Of a stretch of DNA of 64,000 nucleotides, positions 26,932 through 36,648 are shown piece after piece. The DNA is taken from NCBI GenBank assembly GCA_946414435.1, contig CAMKOM010000003.1, positions 132,086-196,085 of the forward strand, written 5' to 3'. Made by a program: the position numbers and the translations under genes. The stretch is from an uncultured Bacteroidota bacterium. Lineage in GTDB: Bacteria; Bacteroidota; Bacteroidia; Bacteroidales; SZUA-534. Positions within the stretch are counted from its first letter, which is position 1; every line of letters begins with the position of its first letter. The notes beneath the pieces were generated by a model that did not search any database, had not been told where the DNA came from, and saw nothing but the letters and a program-made list of their open reading frames with translations.

Positions 26932-28094
26932 CCATATTGTTTTGGATAATGATTGGTATAGTGATATACACATACATCGGCTACCCATTGCTGATTGCCG
27001 CCATTGCAGGGCTCAAACGACACGAGCCGCACCCGTCGCTGCCCAAGCCGCTACCACACGTAACTCTCTTTGTGACAGCATTTAACGAAGAACAGTTTGT
27101 TGATGATAAAATTGCCAACTCACATGCACTGAGCTATCCTGCCGACCGTCTGCACCTCGTGTGGGTCACCGATGGCTCTGACGACAACACCAACCAACTA
27201 CTTGCTAATCATCCCGATGTGAAGGTGCTCTACGAACCTGAACGCCGCGGAAAAGTTCACGCAATGAAACGTGGTCTTGAGTTTGTCGAAACTGATATTG
27301 TGATATTTACCGATGCCAACACAATGCTTTCGCCTGAGAGCGTAACCGAGATTGTGCGCCTGTTCGAAAATCCGCGTATCGGCTGCGTGGCGGGCGAGAA
27401 ACGCATCAACCGCGATAGTCGCGAGAATGCCGCTTCGTCGGGCGAAGGGGCCTATTGGCGTTACGAGTCGTGGATAAAACGCAACGATGCCATTGCCGGA
27501 ACAGCCATTGGCGCGGCAGGCGAGCTGTTTGCAATGCGCAAGAGTCTTTACCAGCCCATCAGCGACAACACGCTGCTCGACGATTTTGAAATCTCACTTC
27601 GCATCGCGCTGACAGGTTACAAAATAGGCTACTCGCCCCTAGCCTGCGCTATTGAACGGCCATCGGCCAACATCGGCGAAGAGATGAAGCGTAAAGTGCG
27701 AATTGCAGCAGGAAGTATTCAAACAATGTTGCGGCTTGGCGGATTATTCAACTTCTTCCGCCACCCGATGCTCACGTTCCAATACGTATCGCACAAGGTT
27801 CTGCGCTGGGTTGCCGTACCCTTGGCGATGGTGCTGATAATACCGATTAACATATACCTGAGTGCTATTAACAATTTCGCACTCAGTAATATATACACTT
27901 GCACGCTTATCGCGCAAGCACTATTCTACTTTGCCACCTTTGCGGGATTTGCATTCCGGAACCACAAACTCAGCGCCAGCTGGCTCTACATTCCTTACTA
28001 TTTCTATTTGGCCAACAAGGCCATGTGGATGGGGTTCTGGCGGTTCTGCCGCAATACACAGAGCGTGAATTGGGAACGCGCAAAAAGGGCTTAA
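26916..28094 (+). CDS. Membrane glycosyltransferase family 2
   Basis: A 392-residue processive-type GT2 enzyme with an N-terminal helix (about 4-26), a GT-A domain (about 50-270) and two to three C-terminal helices. Motifs: VTAFNEEQFVDDKI, the metal-binding DXD-like FTDANTM, DDFEISLRIAL with the acceptor Asp, and no clear QXXRW (the region reads RKVRIAAGSIQTML). It resembles hyaluronan/chitin-synthase-like enzymes that work with membrane-bound acceptors. Its overlap with the GT4 gene suggests both act on the same glycan. Confidence 0.87.
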   Translation: MSAALTILFWIMIGIVIYTYIGYPLLIAAIAGLKRHEPHPSLPKPLPHVTLFVTAFNEEQFVDDKIANSHALSYPADRLHLVWVTDGSDDNTNQLLANHPDVKVLYEPERRGKVHAMKRGLEFVETDIVIFTDANTMLSPESVTEIVRLFENPRIGCVAGEKRINRDSRENAASSGEGAYWRYESWIKRNDAIAGTAIGAAGELFAMRKSLYQPISDNTLLDDFEISLRIALTGYKIGYSPLACAIERPSANIGEEMKRKVRIAAGSIQTMLRLGGLFNFFRHPMLTFQYVSHKVLRWVAVPLAMVLIIPINIYLSAINNFALSNIYTCTLIAQALFYFATFAGFAFRNHKLSASWLYIPYYFYLANKAMWMGFWRFCRNTQSVNWERAKRA

Positions 28095-28150
28095 TTTTTT
28101 ATATAGTATCAAAACTTCGGTAGGACAGCCACTTGTGTTTATCAACCTAC

Positions 28151-28681
28151 CTAGAACTTAATCTTTCTGAACACTTCCCAAACCACAATTCCCGCGCTGA
28201 CCGAGATGTTGAACGAGTGCTTGGTACCTACTTGTGGAATCTCGATACAGCCGTCGCTGGCATCGACAACATCTTGCGCCACACCGTTCACCTCATGGCC
28301 GAAGATGAGCGCATACTTCTGCCCCACTGCGGGGACAAAATCCTGCAAGGCGATGCTGCCCTCGGCCTGCTCAACCGAAAGAATTGTGTAACCTTCGTCG
28401 CGCAAGGCGGCAACAGCATCCTTTGTAGTGTCAAAATGCTGCCACTCAACCGATTCAGTGGCGCCCAAAGCCGTTTTGTTGATGTCTTTGTTGGGCGGCG
28501 TGGCCGTGATGCCGCACAAAACAACCTTTTCGGCACCCAGACAATCTGCCGTGCGGAACACCGAGCCCACATTGTTGGCGCTGCGCACATTGTCGAGCAC
28601 AATGGCCACTGGCATTTTTGCGACGCGGCGGTACTCCTCAACCGTCAGCCGCCCAAGTTCGTCGTTTGTGAGTTTACGCAT
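28151..28681 (-). CDS. SpoU-family RNA 2'-O-methyltransferase
   Basis: A 176-residue SPOUT methyltransferase with the trefoil-knot motifs: motif 1 LDNVRSANNVGSVFRTAD (about 29-46), motif 2 ALIFGHEVNGV (about 121-131) and motif 3 KHSFNISVSAGIVV (about 155-168). It methylates ribose in tRNA or rRNA; the target cannot be told from sequence. It lacks an N-terminal substrate-binding extension, so it resembles TrmL/TrmH-type minimal enzymes. Confidence 0.9.
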   Translation of the reverse strand: MRKLTNDELGRLTVEEYRRVAKMPVAIVLDNVRSANNVGSVFRTADCLGAEKVVLCGITATPPNKDINKTALGATESVEWQHFDTTKDAVAALRDEGYTILSVEQAEGSIALQDFVPAVGQKYALIFGHEVNGVAQDVVDASDGCIEIPQVGTKHSFNISVSAGIVVWEVFRKIKF

Positions 28682-28770
28682 TTTTATCGTTTAAGCGGTG
28701 AATTGGTGAATCGTATAATCGTGTGTTACTAAGAGACTTAACACACAAATCGATTCACCGATTATCCAGT
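28682..28770. other. Spacer with short word-like repeats
   Basis: Repeated words such as GGTGAAT, AATCGTATAATCG and, from 28740, ATCGATTCACCGATTATCC-like text. No gene or clear terminator is seen. Confidence 0.4.
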
Positions 28771-29172
28771 TCAACAATTCAACATTATCTGCCCCATCGC
28801 CATCGGCGCAAAGGCGCACAAAAATAGTAAAGTTGAGATTATGGCGTCGGCAAGAATGAGCGGGCGGCGTTTGTCGGTGCAGAAAATGTAAATTGCACTA
28901 AACGCAAGACGCATAATGAGTTGCAAGACAAAAAACACAAAAATGCCGACTGAATAACGGTTGAATTGCAAGGCCGCGTCCAGATTTCCGCGCATCAGTT
29001 CCGACAAGGCGCGCTGCAAGCCCGTGCTGGTGAGCGTCCCTGGCACAAGGGCGTGGACGGGGTAATCGCCATCGGACGAAAAAATGCCGAAGTAGGCCAG
29101 CAAAGCTGACAATACTACGGCAAATATCAGATTACAAATAATATATGGTTCGCGCCAAGCGTTACGCATCAC
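28771..29172 (-). CDS. DUF2752-like membrane protein lacking the cysteine motif
   Basis: A 133-residue protein with three predicted helices (about 9-28, 73-95 and 108-127). The segment STGLQRALSELMRGNLDAALQFNRYSVGIFV matches the DUF2752 signature for a Thr-Arg-Ala-Leu, Gly-Asp-Leu, Ala-Ala-Leu, Asn pattern. The usual Cys-Pro-x-Cys-Gly that precedes it is replaced by VPGTLTSTG, with no Cys. Its start ATG overlaps the stop of the DUF4190 gene by 4 bases, so the two are coupled. DUF2752 and DUF4190 proteins are commonly encoded together. The function is unknown. Confidence 0.65.
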   Translation of the reverse strand: MMRNAWREPYIICNLIFAVVLSALLAYFGIFSSDGDYPVHALVPGTLTSTGLQRALSELMRGNLDAALQFNRYSVGIFVFFVLQLIMRLAFSAIYIFCTDKRRPLILADAIISTLLFLCAFAPMAMGQIMLNC

Positions 29173-29696
29173 TTCTTCTTTCGTGTGGCGATGTCCATAT
29201 TCATTTTTTTCCCGTTCTCGTCGGTTATCGACATTTTGACAATAGTGTCGTTCGGGGTTATATCGAGATGCACGCTTGCAGGATTGTTCATGCTGTCGAG
29301 AATGGCGCCCAGGCGAACCATTGTGCTGTCGGTGCCTTCAAAAATCTCTTCGTCGGTTTCGATTCGCCACTCGAAATTGTTTTTAAAATTGTTCAGGATA
29401 TCTTCAGAAAAGTTCGTTTTGGCATCGTTAACGCCGCGCCCGATGACCACAATCCACGCAACGCTCAAAATCAACGCCATAATGGCCGTCACCACGCCCG
29501 CAATCGCCATTCCCATTGCGCTGTTGCTCTCGTTGGCCTTGATTATCGAAATAATGCCGAACACTATTGCCAAAGCCTCGAGCGGAATGGCCAGAATGCC
29601 CACACACGGCACAAACGCCACAAACAAGGCTAAAATGCCGCAAACTAATGATACTATGCCAGATGATGACCCGTTTTTGTTCTCTTTTGCTTCCAT
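29169..29696 (-). CDS. DUF4190 domain membrane protein
   Basis: A 175-residue protein with a DUF4190 hairpin of two helices (about 13-65), recognised by SGIVSLVCGILALFVAFVPCVGILAIPLEALAIVFGIISI, then a third helix (about 68-87) and an extracytoplasmic or soluble domain of about 85 residues. An earlier ATG at 29717 would add seven residues; the one at 29696 gives MEAKENKNGSSSG. It is coupled to the DUF2752-like gene. The function is unknown. Confidence 0.7.
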   Translation of the reverse strand: MEAKENKNGSSSGIVSLVCGILALFVAFVPCVGILAIPLEALAIVFGIISIIKANESNSAMGMAIAGVVTAIMALILSVAWIVVIGRGVNDAKTNFSEDILNNFKNNFEWRIETDEEIFEGTDSTMVRLGAILDSMNNPASVHLDITPNDTIVKMSITDENGKKMNMDIATRKKK

Positions 29697-29772
29697 AGCT
29701 AATAATTTTTTGTTCAAAACCGATATAAAGACGAAGGGGAATTTTAAATGTTACAATTGGTGTGGAAAAAAA

Positions 29773-32700
29773 TCATTTTTCTTCCGCTACACCTTTCTCC
29801 CCCAACCTCTGCAGCAGCTGCAGCGCCTTCTCCACCGTTTTCACACCCTCGAAGGTAAGTGTGAGTTTGTCGTTTTTCTCCTGCATCTGACAGGTGTTGC
29901 GGAAACGTTGAACGTTGTGCAGAATGATGTAGAACAGCGGTGACTGATAGAAAACCGACTGTTTGTCGGTGACAAAAAATACAGTCATCTTGTTGTTTTT
30001 CAGCAGAATCTTCTCAATTCCAAGGCCGATGGCAATCCAGCGCAGACGGACAACCTGAAGCAAATCCAAAATCGATTGTGGCACAGGACCGAAGCGGTCG
30101 GTAAGCTCGCTGGTGAAAGTGGCGATTGCGGCCTCGTCTTGCAGCGAATCGATGCGGCGGTAAAGGTTGATGCGCTCCGAAATGTTCTCCACGTAGCTGT
30201 CGGGAATGAGCAGCTCCATATCGGTATCGACGTGACAATCAGCCACAAAGCGCACATCGTTGAACCGCTCGTCAGTTGATTTTTCTTCGGCGGCGGCCAT
30301 ATCTTTCATCTCCTCCTGCAACTCATTTTCTTTCAATTCGATAAGTGCCTCGTCGAGAATCTTTTGGTAGGTTTCGTAACCCAAATCGCCAATGAAACCG
30401 CTCTGCTCGGCGCCCAGCAGATTGCCCGCTCCGCGGATGTCCAAATCCTGCAACGACAGATTCAGTCCGCTGCCCAGCTCGCTGAAATCCTCGATGGCCT
30501 TCAGGCGGCGGCGCGCCTCGTCGGTGAGCGTCTCTGGCGGCGGTGCGAAGATGTAGCAAAATGCCTTTTTGTTCGAGCGCCCCACACGACCTCGCAACTG
30601 GTGCATATCGCTCAAGCCGTAATGTTGTCCGTTGTTGATAATGATTGTGTTAGCGTTAGGTATATCGAGCCCCGACTCAACAATTGTGGTTGAAACCAGA
30701 ACATCGTATTTGCCCTCCATAAAATCGAGCATAATCTTCTCCAGAGCCTGCCCCTCCATTTGACCGTGAGCCGTGATGACACGCGCCTGCGGCACCAGTC
30801 GGGTGATTGTTCCCGCAATGTCGGCCAGCTGCTCGATGCGATGGTTGACAAAGAAAACCTGACCGCCGCGGTTGAGTTCGTAACTGACGGCCTCCTTCAA
30901 GATGCCCTCGTCGTATGTGTGGACCTCGGTCAGAACGGGTTGGCGATTTGGCGGCGGCGTGCTGATGACCGACAGGTCGCGGGCACCCATAAGTGAGAAT
31001 TGCAGCGTGCGCGGGATGGGTGTGGCCGTCAGTGTGAGCGTATCCACATTGACTTTCAGCTGTTTAAGACGGTCTTTCACGCTTACACCGAATTTTTGCT
31101 CCTCATCGACAATCAGCAATCCCAAATCTTTGAATTTCACCGATTTGCCAATCAATTTATGAGTTCCGATGACGATATTCAACTCGCCACTTTCGAGCCG
31201 AGCCAGAATGTCTTTCTGCTCCTTGGCGGTGCGCAGGCGACTCAAATAATCGACCGTACAAGGCATATCGGCCAGTCGCGACTTGAACGTCTTGTAGTGC
31301 TGCATTGCCAGAATGGTTGTGGGCACAAGCACCGCAACTTGCTTATTATCAGCCACTGCCTTAAATGCAGCGCGGATGGCTATCTCTGTTTTCCCGAATC
31401 CCACATCGCCACACACCAGGCGGTCCATCGGCATCTGGCTCTCCATATCGGCCTTCACGGCCTGCGTGGCCTTCATCTGGTCGGGTGTGTCCTCGTACAT
31501 AAACGACGCCTCAAGTTGCTGATTCATAAACGTATCTGGCGAAAATGCGAAGCCCTTCTGCGCCTTGCGCTGCGCATATAGTTTGATAAGGTCCTTGGCA
31601 ATGTCCTTCACCTTGCTCTTAGTGTTGGCCTTGAGCCGCTGCCAAGCACCCGAGCCCAGTTTGTGGATTGTGGGCACCTCAGCCTCCTTGCCTTTGTATT
31701 TCGATATGCGGTGAAGCGAGTGTATGCTGACAAAAAGAACGTCGTTATCTTTGTAAATCAGTTTGATAGACTCCTGATACTTGCCGTTGATGTTGATTTT
31801 CTGCAATCCGCCGAAACGCCCGATTCCGTGGTCGATATGAACCACATAATCGCCTATGTGCAAGTTATTTAGCTCGGCAAGCGTGATTGACTCGCGTTTG
31901 TTGAATCCTGTTTTGACATTGAACTTGTGAAAGCGTTCAAAAATCTGATGGTCGGTGAAATAACAGATTTTTAGCTCGTTATCCACAAAGCCCTCGTTTA
32001 CGGTTTTCAACACAGGCGTAAAGGCCGATTTGATGCCGCGCTCTTTGAAAATTGATGTCAGACGGTCGTTTTGTGCTTGATTGTCAGACAGAATAAATAT
32101 GCGATAGCCCTGTTCGGTGTAGTCGCCGAGCGATTTCATCAGCAAGTCGAAATTCTTGTGGAAGACGGGCTGCGCCGTAGTATCGAACTTGATGGGCACG
32201 CCGCGCTTGTCGAGCATCTTGCCACCCCACTCACCGTGTGCGTGCATAGCCACCAGCTTGTAGAGTTGGTCGCCGTTGAGAGCCATTTGTGCAATGGTAT
32301 CGGCATCGGCGCGTGCGGCCGAATTTGAATAGACTGTGTTTATTCGTTCAATACTAACAGACAGATTGTTAAAGAAATATGCCGCATTATCGCCAAAGAA
32401 ATCGGTTATCGGAATGCGCACATCGTCGTCGGTGCGGTCGTGGATGTTCGGGATGATGGTGACCTTGTCGTGAGTCTCCTTAGTAAGCTGAGTTTCAATA
32501 TCGAAGGTGCGGATGCTATCGACATCGTCACCAAAGAAATCGAGACGGAAAGGCATCTCGTCGGCAAACGAAAAAATATCGATTATGCTGCCGCGAACCG
32601 AGTACTGACCTGGCTCATAGACAAAATCGACGCGCTCGAAACCGTACTCGCAGAGCAAATCGACCAGGAAATCATGCGAAAGGGTGTCACCGCGCCGCAC

Positions 32701-33132
32701 CACAAAGGTGTTTGTGGCAAGCTTGTCGGGCGAAATAACCTTCTCCATTACAGCCTCTGGGTAGGTGACGACAATCATCGGCTCGTGTGCCGACGCCACC
32801 TTGCCCAGCACGTCGGTGCGCAGCAGAATGTTGCTGCTGTCGGTGCGCTCGTGGTCCATCGACCTCTGATACGACGACGGCATATACTCCACATCGTCTT
32901 TGCCGATAAGGGTTTGCAGGTCGTTGTAAAGGTAGGCGGCCGATTCCATATCGCTCTCAACCACCACAAACGGCCGTTGCTGCTGACGGAAAGCCGCGCC
33001 CAGCACCATCGCCACCGACGAGCCCTTGAGCCCTTTGAGCGACACCACCGCCTGCTTGCCAGCCAGTGCCTGCACCAGCGACTTGACGCCGCGGTGCCCC
33101 TCCCATACCGATATTAATTGTGTTGGTTCCAA
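29773..33132 (-). CDS. mfd: Transcription-repair coupling factor Mfd
   Basis: A 1119-residue DNA translocase that removes RNA polymerase stalled at lesions and recruits UvrA. It has a UvrB-like N-terminal region, an RNAP-interaction CarD-like domain around GDYVVHIDHGIGRFGG, RecG-like motor domains with Walker A GDVGFGKTEIA and Walker B VDEEQ, and a C-terminal TRCF domain. The start is uncertain: an ATG frame begins at 33186, but a TTG at 33132 (LEPTQLISVWEGH) fits homologous N-termini better and lies about 13 bases after the likely transcription start from the -7-like box at 33152-33160. Confidence 0.95.
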   Translation of the reverse strand: MEPTQLISVWEGHRGVKSLVQALAGKQAVVSLKGLKGSSVAMVLGAAFRQQQRPFVVVESDMESAAYLYNDLQTLIGKDDVEYMPSSYQRSMDHERTDSSNILLRTDVLGKVASAHEPMIVVTYPEAVMEKVISPDKLATNTFVVRRGDTLSHDFLVDLLCEYGFERVDFVYEPGQYSVRGSIIDIFSFADEMPFRLDFFGDDVDSIRTFDIETQLTKETHDKVTIIPNIHDRTDDDVRIPITDFFGDNAAYFFNNLSVSIERINTVYSNSAARADADTIAQMALNGDQLYKLVAMHAHGEWGGKMLDKRGVPIKFDTTAQPVFHKNFDLLMKSLGDYTEQGYRIFILSDNQAQNDRLTSIFKERGIKSAFTPVLKTVNEGFVDNELKICYFTDHQIFERFHKFNVKTGFNKRESITLAELNNLHIGDYVVHIDHGIGRFGGLQKININGKYQESIKLIYKDNDVLFVSIHSLHRISKYKGKEAEVPTIHKLGSGAWQRLKANTKSKVKDIAKDLIKLYAQRKAQKGFAFSPDTFMNQQLEASFMYEDTPDQMKATQAVKADMESQMPMDRLVCGDVGFGKTEIAIRAAFKAVADNKQVAVLVPTTILAMQHYKTFKSRLADMPCTVDYLSRLRTAKEQKDILARLESGELNIVIGTHKLIGKSVKFKDLGLLIVDEEQKFGVSVKDRLKQLKVNVDTLTLTATPIPRTLQFSLMGARDLSVISTPPPNRQPVLTEVHTYDEGILKEAVSYELNRGGQVFFVNHRIEQLADIAGTITRLVPQARVITAHGQMEGQALEKIMLDFMEGKYDVLVSTTIVESGLDIPNANTIIINNGQHYGLSDMHQLRGRVGRSNKKAFCYIFAPPPETLTDEARRRLKAIEDFSELGSGLNLSLQDLDIRGAGNLLGAEQSGFIGDLGYETYQKILDEALIELKENELQEEMKDMAAAEEKSTDERFNDVRFVADCHVDTDMELLIPDSYVENISERINLYRRIDSLQDEAAIATFTSELTDRFGPVPQSILDLLQVVRLRWIAIGLGIEKILLKNNKMTVFFVTDKQSVFYQSPLFYIILHNVQRFRNTCQMQEKNDKLTLTFEGVKTVEKALQLLQRLGEKGVAEEK

Positions 33133-33151
33133 AATGTGCGATTTTGCGGGG

Positions 33152-33160
33152 GCGAAGATA
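33152..33160 (-). promoter_or_regulatory. -7-like box of mfd (C variant)
   Basis: Minus-strand TATCTTCGC resembles TAnnTTTGC with C for the third T. It supports the TTG start at 33132. Confidence 0.4.
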
Positions 33161-33313
33161 GCGGAAAATGTATGAAAAGTCCACATTAGGCGTAATGTCG
33201 ATTACAAAACCCAAATCACTCAAAAGTATATTGACCATCATCGATTTTAATTACTTTTCATGCCGCAGAAGTCCGAAAAAGACAATCGATTTGAAACTTT
33301 TCGAACAGATCAT

Positions 33314-33322
33314 TATTTTCGC
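33314..33322 (+). promoter_or_regulatory. -7-like box of the DUF819 gene (C variant)
   Basis: TATTTTCGC resembles TAnnTTTGC with the same C variant as at mfd. It lies 17 bases before the ATG at 33339 and supports that start. Confidence 0.4.
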
Positions 33323-33338
33323 ATATAAAAAAGTGAAG

Positions 33339-34502
33339 ATGGCGACTTCTATTACAGCGATTTATCTAATTGTTCCGATACTGATAGCTGTGGCTTACCA
33401 GCGTAGCGCGTTTGTCCGCAAGGCCGGAACCGTAATAATTGCTTACGCGGTGGGACTTGTGCTGGCGCTCGGCGGTTTTGTCAAAATGGCCGATGTGCAC
33501 GCGCTCGAGTCGGCGCAGAACATCATTATGGACATTTCGGTGCCGATAGCCATTCCGCTAATGCTGTTCAACTGCAACTTTCGTCTTTGGACGCACTCGC
33601 TACACAAAACCATTATAGCGTTGGTTGGCGGTCTGTTGTCGATAACCGTGGCCGTGACGGTGGCGTTCTTCCTGTTCCGCAACTCCAGCATCGGCGGCCT
33701 CGACCGCATCTCTGGTCTGATGATGGGCATCTATACCGGCGGCACGCTCAACTTTTTCGCCCTAGGCTCGGCTCTGCGCGTCGATGAGACTGTCATTCTG
33801 CTCGTCTATGCCTTCGAGATGCTTGTAACCTTCCCGCTGATAATGTTCATTGTGGCTGGCGGCTACCGTCTGTTCCGCCGTCTGCTACCATTCCCCGACG
33901 AATCGATAACGCTGCAAACTGATGTGGATACCGATGGCGGCGTTGAAGATTACAGCCATTTTTTCGCACGCAGCACTTTTGGCCGGACAATGCTCGGACT
34001 ACTGCTGGCGGTGCTTTTCCTGGCCATTGCTGCTGGTCTGTCGCTGCTTTTGACGGGTGTTTTGAGCGAGTTGGTCATTATTCTGGTAATCACCACGTTG
34101 GCCATTGCCGCCTCGTTTTTCGAGAAGGTTCGCAACTTGCCCAAAACATTCGAGTTGGGAATGGTTTTCATACTGATGTTCAGCGTTGTGGTGGCCTCGA
34201 AATTCGACATCAACTGTCTGTTCCAATCGGCATTCACGCTGATGTGTTTTGTGCTGACAATTATGGCGATAACAGTGACTCTGCACCTGCTGCTCTGCCG
34301 CTTGTTCCGCATCAGCGGCGACCTTTTCACGGTGGCCAATATCGGGCTTTTGTGCTCGCCTCCATTCATTCCGCCCGTGGTAGGCGCAATGGGCAACCGC
34401 AAGGTGCTCATCAGCGGTATCATCATCGGCCTTGTGGGCTACGCCGTGGGCACCTATCTTGGCGTCGGGATGGCTTATCTGCTGAAAACATTCATTGATT
34501 GA
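33339..34502 (+). CDS. DUF819 family membrane transporter-like protein
   Basis: A 387-residue protein with about ten transmembrane helices in two similar halves. It begins MATSITAIYLIVPILIAVAYQRS. The segment GGTLNFFALGSALRVDE and the later ANIGLLCSPPFIPPVVGAMGNRKVLISG are conserved in DUF819, whose fold resembles bile-acid/sodium symporter-type carriers. The substrate is unknown. A start at 33168 is possible by frame but would lie upstream of the promoter and within the mfd promoter region. It is divergent from mfd and 30 bases upstream of a barrel gene. Confidence 0.85.
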   Translation: MATSITAIYLIVPILIAVAYQRSAFVRKAGTVIIAYAVGLVLALGGFVKMADVHALESAQNIIMDISVPIAIPLMLFNCNFRLWTHSLHKTIIALVGGLLSITVAVTVAFFLFRNSSIGGLDRISGLMMGIYTGGTLNFFALGSALRVDETVILLVYAFEMLVTFPLIMFIVAGGYRLFRRLLPFPDESITLQTDVDTDGGVEDYSHFFARSTFGRTMLGLLLAVLFLAIAAGLSLLLTGVLSELVIILVITTLAIAASFFEKVRNLPKTFELGMVFILMFSVVVASKFDINCLFQSAFTLMCFVLTIMAITVTLHLLLCRLFRISGDLFTVANIGLLCSPPFIPPVVGAMGNRKVLISGIIIGLVGYAVGTYLGVGMAYLLKTFID

Positions 34503-34532
34503 CTAATTGAAAGATTGAAGGATTTTATTGAC

Positions 34533-35873
34533 ATGAAGCGTTTGATATTCATTGTGATAATTACCTTGTCGGCTGTTGTGGCAAGTGCGCAATACGATAC
34601 AAAAACCGGATGGTCGTTTGGCGTATTGCCGTCGGTGGCTTACGACGCCGACCTCGGATTCCAATACGGTGCAGCCACAAGTATATTTTATTACGGCGAT
34701 GGCAGCACCTATCCCGAATATCTGCACTCAATTTACACCGAAGTCAACCGCACCACCAAGAAAAACGGGCTTTTCAGGCTGAACCTTGAGTCGCGCGCGC
34801 TTGTGCCGGGGCTGCTCATTTCGTCCGACATATCATATATGCCCGACGAGATGTGCGATTTTTCAGGTTTCAACGGCCGTCAAGCTGTAATTAATTCCGA
34901 CTGGACCGATGATAGCAAAGCCGATTACCGTTCACGCGCTTTCTACAAATATCACCGTGGTTTGTTCCGTTCAATTATTGATATTCAAGGGAATATCAGC
35001 AAAAAAATCAATTGGAACGCCGGTATCGGACTGCTCGTTTTCAATGCCGACCGCGTCAACATCGACAAACTGAACCGCAAACAGTCTGACGACAAGAAAC
35101 TGCCCGACATTGACCTTCTTTTTGACAAATATCTGCAATGGGGACTCATCGACAGCTGCGAGACGCAAACAGGCGCATTCCCTTACATTCATGGCGGCGT
35201 TACCTACGACAGTCGCAACCGCACGGCCGCTCCGTCGGCGGGCATTTGGGCCGATGCATTCCTAACATACACAGCCGCATTCAGCAGCCTCAGTCGCTTC
35301 AACAACTTGAAATTCAACGCCGATTTTCGTCATTACATAGCTCTGGGCACGCCAGTTGCGGTGCTAGCCTACCGGCTTTCGGCTCAGTTCACCCTTGCCG
35401 GACAAACGCCGTTTTATATGGCCTCGCAACATAACGTGCTGAATATGAAACGCGCCATCTATGAGAGTCTGGGTGGTTCAAGCTCACTGCGCGGCATAAC
35501 CCGCAACCGCATTGTCAGCAACGGTTTCGCTCTGACAAACATTGAGTTGCGTCTGCGTTTGATAAAATTCGACGCCGGCACGAACCATTACTATATTGCC
35601 GCTAATCCGTTTATCGATGCCGGAATGGTGCTTCAACCCGTTAGTGTTGATGAGCAAAATGTACGCCTTGCCACTGCCTCAACTGGTGACAATGCCGATG
35701 ATTATTTCGATTTTGCAGGTAGCATCTATCGCCCTCATTTTTCGGGTGGCGTCGGACTGAAATTCGCCATGAATGAGAATCTTATACTCTCTGTCGATTG
35801 GGCGACACCTTTTGGTCCGAACAATTCGGGCAAGAAATCGAACATCTATGTAAAGATGGGGTATCTGTTTTAG
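34533..35873 (+). CDS. Outer-membrane protein, BamA/D15 surface-antigen-like barrel
   Basis: A 446-residue protein with a signal peptide (MKRLIFIVIITLSAVVASAQ) and a 12-16 strand barrel. It shares sequence features of the Omp85-type surface antigens (SLGGSSSLRGITRNRIVSN, resembling the RGY loop segment) but lacks POTRA domains. It ends in KMGYLF, with the terminal aromatic. Family DUF5982 is possible. The ATG at 34533 is preferred over one at 34515, which would add MKDFID before the signal peptide. It follows the DUF819 gene closely. The function is unknown. Confidence 0.8.
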   Translation: MKRLIFIVIITLSAVVASAQYDTKTGWSFGVLPSVAYDADLGFQYGAATSIFYYGDGSTYPEYLHSIYTEVNRTTKKNGLFRLNLESRALVPGLLISSDISYMPDEMCDFSGFNGRQAVINSDWTDDSKADYRSRAFYKYHRGLFRSIIDIQGNISKKINWNAGIGLLVFNADRVNIDKLNRKQSDDKKLPDIDLLFDKYLQWGLIDSCETQTGAFPYIHGGVTYDSRNRTAAPSAGIWADAFLTYTAAFSSLSRFNNLKFNADFRHYIALGTPVAVLAYRLSAQFTLAGQTPFYMASQHNVLNMKRAIYESLGGSSSLRGITRNRIVSNGFALTNIELRLRLIKFDAGTNHYYIAANPFIDAGMVLQPVSVDEQNVRLATASTGDNADDYFDFAGSIYRPHFSGGVGLKFAMNENLILSVDWATPFGPNNSGKKSNIYVKMGYLF

Positions 35874-35918
35874 AGGCACCCATGCCACCGACATTTTTAA
35901 TCATCGCTTTGCGAAAGA

Positions 35919-35947
35919 CAAAAAAAAAGAGCCGCACAGTGGCGGCC
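35919..35947 (-). terminator. Terminator after the small membrane protein gene
   Basis: GCCGC/GCGGC hairpin on the minus strand followed by nine T residues, 24 bases beyond the stop at 35971. Confidence 0.8.
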
Positions 35948-35970
35948 CCGATTATGTTCCAGATTGTGTG

Positions 35971-36585
35971 TCAAGACATTATTATTGGTTCCTCGCCACC
36001 GACAAGCTCGCGGTAATAAACAGCGTTGAGCGAGAGCGACCAAGCCATTCCAACAATTGATACTGCGAGACTGAATAAAATGCCCACAAATGGAATGCGA
36101 ACCAATACATATGTAATAATTCCGCTGACAGCACCAATTGTCAAACCGACAAGCAAAGAGCAAAAGAACATACGCCATTTGTTGCCGTATGTAAGTTCGT
36201 TGCTTTGCGTAAGAGCCTCAAGCGGGTTTACTCTGTGGTCGAGCAAGATGTAGATACCCATTGAGAAGGCAAACGAGATAACTATGCCCGGAATAAACAA
36301 GAACAACATTCCTGCAAACACTGCCAGATACAACAATGCGAAATAGATAAACACTTCACCCATACGCTTGCGATATTCAGCCTTGAAAATGGCTGTGGGA
36401 CTTATGATATGCCCACGCGACAATTCAAGCGGCAAAGCCAGGATTCCAATGGTTGTACCCACATTAATGTATGGAAGCCAAATAGTTAACAGCCACAAAA
36501 CAATGGCGCCAACTAGCGACAGACAATTCTTGAGAGCAATTGTAAAGCTGTCGACATAAACTGCAGAAATGCTTAATTTCTTCAT
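35971..36585 (-). CDS. Polytopic membrane protein, 204 aa
   Basis: A protein with about five transmembrane helices (about 22-45, 50-65, 80-115, 140-162, 165-190). The layout, with LSRGHIISPTAIFKAEYRKRMGE and FLFIPGIVISFAFSMGIYILLD, resembles the membrane domains that accompany DUF975 or glycerophosphodiesterase families. No enzyme motif is present. It has its own terminator. The function is unknown. Confidence 0.65.
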   Translation of the reverse strand: MKKLSISAVYVDSFTIALKNCLSLVGAIVLWLLTIWLPYINVGTTIGILALPLELSRGHIISPTAIFKAEYRKRMGEVFIYFALLYLAVFAGMLFLFIPGIVISFAFSMGIYILLDHRVNPLEALTQSNELTYGNKWRMFFCSLLVGLTIGAVSGIITYVLVRIPFVGILFSLAVSIVGMAWSLSLNAVYYRELVGGEEPIIMS

Positions 36586-36648
36586 AACAAAAAGATTTTA
36601 ATAGTTTGACATTCACGTGCAAAAGCACCATATAAAGATTGTGAAAAA

